64,000 nucleotides of DNA, from contig NZ_FMAR01000001.1 in assembly GCF_900094705.1 (NCBI RefSeq), positions 434,001-498,000 of the forward strand, given 5' to 3'. Positions 35,917 to 42,952 of the stretch are shown piece by piece. How positions within the stretch are numbered: position 1 is the stretch's first letter; each line of letters begins with the position of its first letter. Under the pieces are notes generated by a model. The model did no database searches. It was not told the DNA's origin and saw only the letters and a list, made by a program, of their open reading frames with translations. Made by a program: the position numbers and the translations under genes. Source of the DNA: Chitinophaga costaii (lineage in GTDB: Bacteria > Bacteroidota > Bacteroidia > Chitinophagales > Chitinophagaceae).

Positions 35917-36945
35917 TTACAGCATTTCCAGCAGCTGTTGCAGCTCCGTTAGCAAGATCGGCTCCGTAGTAGCCTGCCCTATGCTTTCGAGTAATACAAA
36001 ATGAATGAAGTCTTTTTCCCGCTTCTTGTCCAGCCGGAAAATATCATACACAGCCTTTTTATCGGATGTTAATGCCACAGGCAATTGATAGGCTTGCAGT
36101 AAGCGGATAAGCCTTTGCGTTTGAGCCGGCGGCAATCCCTTCTTGATTTCAGAAAGCCGGGAAGCCGCCACCATGCCAATGCTCACTGCTTCTCCATGCC
36201 CTATGTGTTCCAGCTTCTCTACCGCATGTCCCAGGGTATGACCAAAGTTCAACCAGCGCCGTATGCCGGTTTCAAATTCGTCTTCCAGTACAATGCGGGT
36301 CTTGGTATTCACAGAACACTCCACCAGGTATTGCAGTACAGCTACATCACCATGCAAAGCCTGGTCTACATGCGTTTCCAGATACTCAAATAAGGCTGCG
36401 TCCTGAATGCAGGCGTATTTAATGATTTCAGCAAATCCGTTATGCCATTCCGCCGGCGGCATGGTACTGGGCAGTGTATAGTCGAACAAAATAAAAGCTG
36501 GTTGGCGGATAGTACCCAGCAGGTTCTTATGCATGCCCTGGCTCACGCCGTTCTTGCCACCCAGGCTGGCATCTACCTGCGCCAGCAAGGTGGTGGGCAC
36601 AAAACCAAAGGGTACACCCCGCATATAAATGGCCGCTACAAAACCAGTAACGTCGGTGGTCATCCCGCCGCCCACACCTACCAGTGTGGTCTTGCGGTCG
36701 GCTTCCAACGCGGCCAGCTGGTCTATTAGCTGGCCTACTACGGCCATGTTTTTATGATCCTCTCCTGCCGGTACAATTATTTTTTTCCATCCTTCCAGTG
36801 CAGCGGCATAGTGCCGGTTCACGTTCTCATCCACCAGCAGCACACTGCGCTGCGGGTCTGTAAAAGTACCGAGGTTGGCCAGGGTTGCCCCCAGGTGATA
36901 CAAGGTAGTATGTTGCGAGAACCGGTGCGTTTCAGTCTTCATCAT
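35917..36945 (-). CDS. aroB: 3-dehydroquinate synthase
   Basis: 342-residue NAD- and metal-dependent enzyme forming 3-dehydroquinate from DAHP. Signature GVGGGMTTDVTGFVAAIYMRG and VPTTLLAQVDASLGGKNGV; metal ligands are expected in the E of GFAEIIKY and H of FGHTLGHAVE and GHGEAVSIG. Begins 5 bases after the DAHP synthase gene ends, so the two are probably translationally coupled. Confidence 0.97.
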   Translation of the reverse strand: MMKTETHRFSQHTTLYHLGATLANLGTFTDPQRSVLLVDENVNRHYAAALEGWKKIIVPAGEDHKNMAVVGQLIDQLAALEADRKTTLVGVGGGMTTDVTGFVAAIYMRGVPFGFVPTTLLAQVDASLGGKNGVSQGMHKNLLGTIRQPAFILFDYTLPSTMPPAEWHNGFAEIIKYACIQDAALFEYLETHVDQALHGDVAVLQYLVECSVNTKTRIVLEDEFETGIRRWLNFGHTLGHAVEKLEHIGHGEAVSIGMVAASRLSEIKKGLPPAQTQRLIRLLQAYQLPVALTSDKKAVYDIFRLDKKREKDFIHFVLLESIGQATTEPILLTELQQLLEML

Positions 36946-36950
36946 TATTT

Positions 36951-38039
36951 TTATTGTTCGTTCATCACACGGTTCTGGCGGCTGATAGATTCCAGGTGTA
37001 CAGCATCGAAATATTTTACGATAAATTCCTTGGTCAGACCTACCTTTTCGCCTTTCCTCACACTACGCTCCAGTATTTCGTTCCAGCGGTTAGTTTGCAG
37101 GATGGTAATGTTATTTTCTTTTTTGTATTGGCCAATTTTTTCTGCCACGCGCATACGGTTGCCCAGCAATTGTATGATCTCATCATCTATCTGGTTAATC
37201 TGGCCACGCAGTTTGTCTAGAGCAGAATTAAACGCTGCTTTGTCGCTATGTTCCCGGCGCCATTGTATACCATCCAGCAGTTCGGCCAGGCGTTCCGGCG
37301 TAATCTGTTGTTTGGCATCGCTCCAGGCGTGATCGGGATCTACATGTGTTTCTATCATCAGGCCATCGTAATCCAGGTCTATCGCTTCCTGTGATACTTC
37401 CTGGAGAATGTCGCGGCGTCCGCTAATGTGACTAGGATCGCAGATGATCGGCATGCCTGGCAGGCGGCGTTTCATTTCGATGGGCAGATGCCACATCGGA
37501 GCATTGCGGTATTCAGTATTGCCGTAGCTGGAAAAGCCACGGTGAATGAGTCCTACTTTCGTGATACCCGCGCGCTGTACACGTTCTACAGCACCCACCC
37601 ACAGTTCCAGATCGGGGTTGATAGGGTTCTTAATCAACACAGTGGTATCTACACCACGCAGCGCGTCGGCGATTTCCTGCACAGAGAAAGGATTCACCGT
37701 GCTGCGGGCCCCAATCCAGAGTACGTCTACGCCAAAGTGTAAGGCGTCTTCCACCTGCTTGCCGGTAGCCACTTCCACGGTGATGGGCAGGCCGGTTAGC
37801 TCTTTAGCTTTTTGCAACCATACCAGGCCCTTGGTACCAATGCCTTCAAAGGAACCGGGGCGGGTACGGGGTTTCCAGATGCCGGCGCGCAGCATGTCTA
37901 CCTTGCCGGTCTTAGCCAGCGCCAGGCAGGTAGCCAGCGTTTGCTCTTCTGTTTCTGCACTGCAGGGCCCTGAAATAATCAGCGGCTTTTTGTCCGAAGC
38001 GGGGTCGGAGAACTTTGTTTTGGAGAGGATCTGTTCCAT
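36951..38039 (-). CDS. Bifunctional DAHP synthase / chorismate mutase
   Basis: 362-residue fusion. Residues about 15-265 form a type I-beta/KDO8PS-like DAHP synthase (ISGPCSAET, RAGIWKPRTRPGSFEG, LIHRGFSSYGN, CDPSHISGRRD). Residues about 268-355 form an AroQ-class chorismate mutase helix bundle (LRGQINQIDDEIIQLLGNRM, EKIGQYKKEN). It catalyses the first shikimate step and the branch step to prephenate; in known fusions the mutase domain can regulate the synthase. The fusion is typical of Bacteroidota. 81 bases separate it from tyrA. Confidence 0.95.
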   Translation of the reverse strand: MEQILSKTKFSDPASDKKPLIISGPCSAETEEQTLATCLALAKTGKVDMLRAGIWKPRTRPGSFEGIGTKGLVWLQKAKELTGLPITVEVATGKQVEDALHFGVDVLWIGARSTVNPFSVQEIADALRGVDTTVLIKNPINPDLELWVGAVERVQRAGITKVGLIHRGFSSYGNTEYRNAPMWHLPIEMKRRLPGMPIICDPSHISGRRDILQEVSQEAIDLDYDGLMIETHVDPDHAWSDAKQQITPERLAELLDGIQWRREHSDKAAFNSALDKLRGQINQIDDEIIQLLGNRMRVAEKIGQYKKENNITILQTNRWNEILERSVRKGEKVGLTKEFIVKYFDAVHLESISRQNRVMNEQ

Positions 38040-38120
38040 GATATTTTGTAATGTTTTAAAGTTACGGATTTTATGATGATCAGCGGAAGTGGCCGCCGTT
38101 ATTGGTTTATACGTGTATTG

Positions 38121-38960
38121 TTACTTCAGTATTTTCTTAATCTTATTGGCCCGCTGAATGGCTTTGTAAAAGGAATTGTAGTCTTCATTTTCAAGCATGC
38201 TTTTCATGGACTGCAATTGATGGATATGCTCATCCAGTACGTCCAGCACATTATTGCGATTGTGTTTAAAGATAGGCACCCACATATCCGGCGAGCTTTT
38301 AGCCAGGCGCACGGTAGATGCAAAACCTCCGCTGGCCAGTTCAAAAATACGGCCTGCCTCCCTTTCCTTTTGCAGCACGGTAAGCGCCAATGCAAAAGAG
38401 GTGATGTGCGAAATGTGCGACACATAGGCCGTATGCAGGTCATGCTCTTTTGCATTCATATACACAAGGCGCATCTGCAATTTTTCTACCAGGTCTTCCA
38501 CCATTTCCACAGCGTCTTCATCGCTGCGCTTCACATCGCACAGCACCATGGTTTTGTGGAGGAAGAGTTGGGACGTTGCGGCATCCGGCCCCGAATATTC
38601 GGTACCGGCCATGGGGTGGGCGGCTACAAACCGGCCACGGTGGGGATGGTCTTTCACCAGGTCCAGTATTTTTTCTTTGGTAGATCCTACGTCCATGATT
38701 ACCTGTTTGGTGGCCTTGTCCAGTAAGCCTGGCAGCAGGTGCAGCACGGCATCTACCGGTATGGCCAGGATCACCAGGTCACTTTGTGCAAAGGCTTCGT
38801 CCAGCGGCAGATAAGTATCTATTAAACCGAGTGCCTTGGCGCGTTCTAGGTTGGCCTGGTTATTATCTACCCCGATGATGGTAGTGGCCAGATGCTGCTC
38901 CCGCAGGCTGATGGCCAGCGAGCCGCCAATTAAACCGGTACCGATGATGGTGATGGTCAT
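38121..38960 (-). CDS. tyrA: Prephenate dehydrogenase
   Basis: 279-residue NAD(P)-dependent enzyme making 4-hydroxyphenylpyruvate for tyrosine. Rossmann loop IIGTGLIGGSLA; catalytic His in AAHPMAGTEYSG; D-x-x-S block MDVGSTKEKI. No C-terminal ACT domain, so feedback by Tyr may come through transcription. The start overlaps the aminotransferase stop by 4 bases. Confidence 0.94.
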   Translation of the reverse strand: MTITIIGTGLIGGSLAISLREQHLATTIIGVDNNQANLERAKALGLIDTYLPLDEAFAQSDLVILAIPVDAVLHLLPGLLDKATKQVIMDVGSTKEKILDLVKDHPHRGRFVAAHPMAGTEYSGPDAATSQLFLHKTMVLCDVKRSDEDAVEMVEDLVEKLQMRLVYMNAKEHDLHTAYVSHISHITSFALALTVLQKEREAGRIFELASGGFASTVRLAKSSPDMWVPIFKHNRNNVLDVLDEHIHQLQSMKSMLENEDYNSFYKAIQRANKIKKILK

Positions 38961-40114
38961 TGTTTTTTTGCTTTTTTAATACGGCGGATCGCCTCTTCAA
39001 AAACTTTTTCGTCCTTACATAAACTCACCCGCACATAGCCGTTGCCGTTAGTTCCGAAGATGCCGCCGGGTGTAATAAATACAAATGCCTGCTGCAATAC
39101 CTCATCGCTCAGCGCGTACCCGTCTTTATAACCGGCAGGAATTTTTGCCCACACGAACAGACCTACTTGTTGTGGATCGTACTGGCAGCCCAATACATCC
39201 AGCAGTTCCAATACTTTTTTACGGCGGCCTGCATAAATTACATTAAGGCCATCGTACCAATCTTTGCCAAGCTCCAATGCCTTTACAGCAGCAGCTTGCA
39301 AGGGCTGGAACATACCGGAATCCATATTGCTTTTAAAGCGCAGCACTTCGTTAATATATTGTTCCTTTCCTACCAGCATACCTACCCGCCAGCCAGCCAT
39401 GTTAGACGATTTGCTGAGGGAGTTCAGTTCCAGCACCACATCTTTAGCACCTTCTACCGCCAGCAAACTTTGGGGCCGATCGTTGAGGATAAAGCTATAT
39501 GGATTGTCGTGGCAGATTAAAAGCTGGTGTTGTCTGGCAAAGGCTACTAGTTTTTCGAAAAAGCCTCTATTGGCCTGTGCGCCGGTAGGCATATGTGGAT
39601 AGTTCACCCACATGATCTTCACCTTGCTCAGATCGCGCTTGCCCAAAGCATCCAGGTCGGGCAGCCAGTGATTGGCTTCCGTTAGGTCATAATCCACCAC
39701 AGTGGCCCCACTTAACTCCACCGCTGAGCGGTAGGTGGGATATCCGGGATTGGGTACCAAGGCTTCATCGCCCTCTTGTAAGTAGGTCATGCAAATATGC
39801 ATAATACCTTCCTTAGAGCCAATCAGCGGCAGCACTTCAGTATCGGGTTGCAGCGTTACATGGTAGAAACGCAGGTACCAGTCGGCAATAGCCTTTCGCA
39901 GGGCAGGAATACCCTTATAACCCTGATAAGCATGGGTATCGGGCCGGTGAGCCTGTATGGTCAAGGCCTCTATCACCGAAGCATGGGGCGGCAAATCAGG
40001 ACTTCCAATCCCCAAATTAATCACGTCTTTACCTTCCGCATTCAACTGATCTATTTCCCTCAGCTTCCGCGAGAAATAATACTCTTGCGTCCCTTGTAAT
40101 CTTTTCGCGACCAT
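38957..40114 (-). CDS. Class I/II PLP aminotransferase of the aromatic operon
   Basis: 385-residue fold-type I aminotransferase, PLP lysine K235 in LNSLSKSSNMAGWRVG, with PNPGYPTYRSAVELSG and YPHMPTG. Sequence resembles the LL-diaminopimelate/aspartate aminotransferase group. Position between pheA and tyrA suggests it transaminates phenylpyruvate and 4-hydroxyphenylpyruvate (or prephenate) as the last step to Phe and Tyr; this is inference. Separated from pheA by the repeat-filled 512-base gap. Confidence 0.9.
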   Translation of the reverse strand: MVAKRLQGTQEYYFSRKLREIDQLNAEGKDVINLGIGSPDLPPHASVIEALTIQAHRPDTHAYQGYKGIPALRKAIADWYLRFYHVTLQPDTEVLPLIGSKEGIMHICMTYLQEGDEALVPNPGYPTYRSAVELSGATVVDYDLTEANHWLPDLDALGKRDLSKVKIMWVNYPHMPTGAQANRGFFEKLVAFARQHQLLICHDNPYSFILNDRPQSLLAVEGAKDVVLELNSLSKSSNMAGWRVGMLVGKEQYINEVLRFKSNMDSGMFQPLQAAAVKALELGKDWYDGLNVIYAGRRKKVLELLDVLGCQYDPQQVGLFVWAKIPAGYKDGYALSDEVLQQAFVFITPGGIFGTNGNGYVRVSLCKDEKVFEEAIRRIKKAKKQ

Positions 40115-40126
40115 TTAATTAATTAT

Positions 40127-40315
40127 GAATTGTGAATTATGAATTATGAATTATGAATTATGAATTATGAATTATGAATTATGAATTATGAATTATGAAT
40201 TATGAATTGTGAATTGTGAATTATGAATTATGAATTATGAATTGTGAATTGTGAATTGTGAATTATGAATTATGAATTATGAATTATGAATTATGAATTG
40301 TGAATTGTGAATTAT
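40127..40315. repeat. 27-copy heptanucleotide tandem array
   Basis: Exactly 27 consecutive copies of GAATTRT (R = A in most copies and G in the rest), with no interruption. In the operon transcript this reads as repeats of AYAATTC. It lies between the aminotransferase start and the 80-bp repeats. Length is likely to vary between strains through slippage. Confidence 0.93.
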
Positions 40316-40317
40316 GA

Positions 40318-40629
40318 TTTCGTTTACGAATTACAAGTAGGAACTACGCACCAAGCATTTATAATTCATAATTCATAATTACTGTTTACTAATTTCATTT
40401 CGTTTACGAATTACAAGTAGGAACTACGCACCAAGCATTCATAATTCATAATTCATAATTCATAATTACTAATTTCATTTCGTTTACGAATTACAAGTAG
40501 GAACTACGCACCAAGCATTCATAATTCATAATTCATAATTCATAATTACTAATTTCATTTCGTTTACGAATTACAAGTAGGAACTACGCACCAAGCATTC
40601 ATAATTCATAATTCATAATTCATAATTCA
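40318..40629. repeat. Four tandem ~80-bp repeats
   Basis: Units begin TTTCGTTTACGAATTACAAG at 40318, 40398, 40478 and 40558 (period exactly 80; the last is 72 long). Each has an invariant ~43-base core and a tail of ATAATTC heptamers, the inverse complement of the neighbouring heptamer array. A partial fifth copy (TTTCGTTT at 40630) forms the last codons of pheA. The core contains two small hairpins (TTCG/CGAA and GTAG/CTAC). Confidence 0.92.
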
Positions 40630-41451
40630 TTTCGTTTCTCCTTTTTGGTAGATGCCTAGCACTTTTAGGCCGGGGACTAGGGGGAGAAGGGAGGCCTTGG
40701 CTTTTTCGAAATGGGCCAGGTCGTTGAATTCCATGTCTGCGAGGAAATAGTAGTTCCATTGCTTAGCAGGTATGGGAAATGATTGCAGTTTAGAGAGGTT
40801 GATGCCTGCATCTGCAATACTGGTAAGTACTTTGGCCAGACTGCCAATGCGGTGGTCTGTTTCAAAATATACAGATGCTTTGTTGGCGTCTGCGGTGGGT
40901 GCTACCGGTATTTTGGAAATAGCCAGGAAGCGGGTATAATTATTTTTTTCGGTTTGTATGTTCGGAGCAATGATGTCCAGTTCATAAATTTCGGCGGCCA
41001 GCTTACCGGCTATGGCGGCAGTGCTTTTCAGTTTTTTGGTACGTACGTTTTTAGCACTAAGGGCCGTGTCTTCCGTTTCCACCAATTTAATGTGGGGATA
41101 TTTTTCCAGGAACTGTATGCACTGCAGCAACGCCATGGGATGAGAATGCACCTCGCGGATGTCGTTTATCGTTTGGCCTGGCAGCACCATCAGGTTTTGT
41201 TTGATCTGGAGATAGATTTCGCCGGTTACATGCAGCCCTGAATTTTTGAGCAGGGTGTAATTGGGCAATATGCTCCCGGCAATAGAGTTTTCGATGGCCA
41301 TGATACCTGCATCGACTGTTTTCTCTGTTTTAACCTTTTTAACCAGCTCCGCAAAAGAGGCGCAGGCCTCAATGGTGGTGTGCTTTCCGTAATAGCCCTG
41401 TGCTGCGATCTGGTGAAAACAGCCTTCGAATCCTTGAATTGCGATACGCAT
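40627..41451 (-). CDS. pheA: Prephenate dehydratase
   Basis: 274-residue enzyme making phenylpyruvate. The PDT domain is at about 1-180, with IENSIAGS and the conserved catalytic T173-R174-F175. The C-terminal ACT domain is at about 193-270 (GSLAKVLTSIADAGINLSKL). The usual Phe-binding ESRP motif reads QSFP (223-226), so allosteric control may differ. First structural gene of the aromatic operon, preceded by two attenuators. Its last codons match the start of the adjacent 80-bp repeat. Confidence 0.95.
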   Translation of the reverse strand: MRIAIQGFEGCFHQIAAQGYYGKHTTIEACASFAELVKKVKTEKTVDAGIMAIENSIAGSILPNYTLLKNSGLHVTGEIYLQIKQNLMVLPGQTINDIREVHSHPMALLQCIQFLEKYPHIKLVETEDTALSAKNVRTKKLKSTAAIAGKLAAEIYELDIIAPNIQTEKNNYTRFLAISKIPVAPTADANKASVYFETDHRIGSLAKVLTSIADAGINLSKLQSFPIPAKQWNYYFLADMEFNDLAHFEKAKASLLPLVPGLKVLGIYQKGETK

Positions 41452-41514
41452 ATCGTACTGTTATTAATGAATGGAGTTTTTAATTTGTTGCTTTACCAAC
41501 CAAATGGTCCCTGA

Positions 41515-41557
41515 AACGAAAAGGGGCCGCCGCTGTGCGGGACCCCTTTTTTTCGTT
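41515..41557 (-). terminator. Attenuator 2 terminator upstream of pheA
   Basis: On the minus strand AACGAAAA...AAGGGG pairs with CCCCTTTTCGTT, with an inner CCGC-ACA-GCGG hairpin and a T4-CGTT tail. A very stable intrinsic terminator 64 bases before the pheA start. Its 5' arm (41538-41549) is also complementary to the end of leader 2. Confidence 0.85.
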
Positions 41558-41597
41558 GAAAGATTTTTATGCTTCAAGTTATTACAAAAGAGTCCCG
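41538..41597 (-). promoter_or_regulatory. Attenuator 2 antiterminator
   Basis: CGGGACTCTTTT (41597-41586) pairs over 12 bp, two of them G-U, with AAAGGGGTCCCG (41549-41538), the 5' arm of the terminator, so the two structures exclude each other. The upstream strand covers the last four sense codons of leader 2, directly before its stop, so a ribosome finishing the leader hides it. Confidence 0.8.
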
Positions 41598-41659
41598 GTC
41601 TTCCCTGCAAAGAAGAAGTAATAAAACTCAAAGTAATAACCGAAAGACTTTTGTAACAT
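41582..41659 (-). CDS. Leader peptide 2 (Phe/Tyr-rich) of the pheA operon
   Basis: 25-codon frame with ATG at 41659 and TAA at 41584-41582. Ten of 25 residues are aromatic: Phe at 6, 10, 12, 15, 16, 17 and Tyr at 8, 9, 13, 14; the segment FEFYYFFF is the probable stall site. It starts about 22 bases after terminator 1 and is followed by antiterminator 2 and terminator 2. Too short for normal gene calling. Its job is to sense charged tRNA-Phe and tRNA-Tyr, not to make a product. Confidence 0.85.
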   Translation of the reverse strand: MLQKSFGYYFEFYYFFFAGKTGTLL

Positions 41660-41680
41660 AAAACGTATAATGACTTAAAA

Positions 41681-41710
41681 TAAAAAAAGGCCCCTTTGAA
41701 GGAGGCCTTT
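41681..41710 (-). terminator. Attenuator 1 terminator upstream of pheA
   Basis: On the minus strand AAAGGCCTCC pairs with GGGGCCTT around a TTCAAA loop and is followed by T7. It lies 36 bases past the leader 1 stop codon. Read-through is needed to reach leader 2 and pheA. Confidence 0.87.
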
Positions 41711-41747
41711 GTAGTTTCTTTTATATGTATACTTACAAACGACCTCC
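41701..41747 (-). promoter_or_regulatory. Attenuator 1 antiterminator
   Basis: GGAGGTCGTTTGTA (41747-41734) pairs with TACAAAGGCCTCC (41713-41701) through 13 bp with one bulged G and one G-U. The downstream strand contains the whole 5' arm of terminator 1, so the pairings are mutually exclusive. The upstream strand starts at the last base of the leader 1 stop codon. Confidence 0.82.
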
Positions 41748-41812
41748 TATTTCCGGAACCAGAAATAGTAAAAACCAAAATAGCTAAAAGTCGGATGTAA
41801 AGACATGTGCAT
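41747..41812 (-). CDS. Leader peptide 1 (Phe/Tyr/Trp-rich) of the pheA operon
   Basis: 21-codon frame with ATG at 41812 and TAG at 41749-41747. Nine of 21 residues are aromatic: Phe at 9, 12, 14, 17, 19, Tyr at 11, 15, 16 and Trp at 18; the segment YFGFYYFWF is the probable stall site. It begins about 16 bases after the -7 box, so it is the first thing translated. A second in-frame ATG at 41806 is also possible. Confidence 0.85.
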   Translation of the reverse strand: MHMSLHPTFSYFGFYYFWFRK

Positions 41813-41827
41813 TGTTGAATTGTACTA

Positions 41828-41857
41828 CAAAAATACAATCCACTTTTAAATATCCAA
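41828..41857 (-). promoter_or_regulatory. Promoter of the pheA aromatic operon
   Basis: -33 TTG at 41857-41855, a 19-base spacer and an exact -7 box TATTTTTG at 41835-41828 on the minus strand. Predicted start near 41821, leaving about ten bases before leader peptide 1. Confidence 0.7.
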
Positions 41858-41950
41858 TACCAAAGGGAGAAATTTATATATTATTCAATAAAAATTGGGA
41901 AAGCTGTTCAAAAATCTAATTAAGGAACAACATTATGGTATATGGTTATA

Positions 41951-41980
41951 AAAAAACCGCTACGTAGCAACGTAGCGGCC
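41951..41980 (-). terminator. Intrinsic terminator after small lipoprotein gene
   Basis: Stem CCGCTACGT/ACGTAGCGG with a four-base loop, followed on the minus strand by T7. Confidence 0.87.
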
Positions 41981-42009
41981 AGGTATTAATACCTTTATTT
42001 CTTGCGAAA

Positions 42010-42222
42010 TTATTTCTTCAGCGTGTCAACAGCAGCTTTAGCGGCAGAGTCAACGGAAGTTGCTACAGAATCAATTGGCTTAGCAACAGAGGTAGCAGCA
42101 GAGTCGATAGTGGTAGAGGTAGCTACAGAATCAGTGCTTTCGGATTTAGTACCGGAACCGCAAGAAGTTACAAATACGCCCAGGGCGATTGCGAAAAGAC
42201 CAACTTTCAGGAAATTTTTCAT
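42010..42222 (-). CDS. Small Ser/Thr/Asp-rich lipoprotein
   Basis: 70-residue predicted lipoprotein with signal peptide and lipobox (VFVTSC, Cys at about 21). The mature part is low complexity, with repeats of the type DSVATS (about 31-62), and ends in lysines. Such short repeats resemble spacer-type surface lipoproteins; function unknown. Own terminator downstream. Confidence 0.8.
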   Translation of the reverse strand: MKNFLKVGLFAIALGVFVTSCGSGTKSESTDSVATSTTIDSAATSVAKPIDSVATSVDSAAKAAVDTLKK

Positions 42223-42374
42223 CGTACTATGTTTTAAAGTTTAAAGTTATTTATCCTTTATACCTGGAAATAGGAAAAGGTAACCCGGGATCACCCATTT
42301 TTTTTTAAAAAGATTTTTGCCCTACTTTGGGTTACAATAAGGCATAAACCCGTATTAATAAGCAGATACTATAC

Positions 42375-42941
42375 GTGAAGCATCAACCGTACATAGAAAG
42401 GGATAGATTATTACTGGAAGGATTGGTGAGTAACAAGGATAATGCATTGGAAATCATTTATTTGGAAAATTTCCCCGTTATTCTTAGGATGATTTTACAA
42501 CACCGTGGCAGCGAAGACGATGCCCGGGACGTGTTTCAGGACGCCATGATTGTATTGTTTGAAAAGGTGCAACGGGGGGATTTTACCCTGTACAGCCAGC
42601 TAAAAACTTTCCTTTATTCGGTATGCCGCCATCTCTGGCTCAAAAAAATGCAGGGCCCCCAATCGCTGGAATTGCATGTATCGCTGGAAGAGCAAACCGC
42701 CATGGAAGATGCCGTGGAGGAGAAAGTAAAAAAAGATGAGCAGTTTTATGTAATGGAAAAGTCGCTGAACAACATGGGCGAACCCTGCCGGACCATCCTC
42801 GAAGATTATTACCTCCGTAAACGCTCTATGCAGGACATTGCCGATAAATTTGGCTACACGAATGCAGAAAACGCTAAAAATCAGAAGTATAAGTGTCTGA
42901 TGCGCCTTAAAAAAATGTTTTTTGACCAATATAAAAGATAA
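42375..42941 (+). CDS. ECF-type RNA polymerase sigma factor
   Basis: 188-residue sigma-70 family factor. Region 2 (about 25-95) includes SEDDARDVFQDAMIVLFEK. Region 4 (about 130-180) includes GEPCRTILEDYYLRKRSMQD and IADKFGYTNAENAKNQKYK, a helix-turn-helix. The start is GTG at 42375. Followed after 11 bases by a gene whose N-terminus looks like its anti-sigma factor. A TACTTTGG sequence at 42323-42330 may be part of its promoter. Regulon unknown. Confidence 0.9.
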   Translation: MKHQPYIERDRLLLEGLVSNKDNALEIIYLENFPVILRMILQHRGSEDDARDVFQDAMIVLFEKVQRGDFTLYSQLKTFLYSVCRHLWLKKMQGPQSLELHVSLEEQTAMEDAVEEKVKKDEQFYVMEKSLNNMGEPCRTILEDYYLRKRSMQDIADKFGYTNAENAKNQKYKCLMRLKKMFFDQYKR

Positions 42942-42952
42942 GGAGAAGTACC

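Noticed and set aside
40127..40629. CRISPR array
   Set aside because: The repeats are tandem with no unique spacers; heptamers and 80-bp units are the whole sequence, and no cas genes are near.
41464..41838. 124-codon minus-strand frame before pheA
   Set aside because: It runs through both attenuator terminators in a different frame from the two leader peptides; its Phe-rich part is just the terminator T-run. The leaders and RNA pairings explain the region better.
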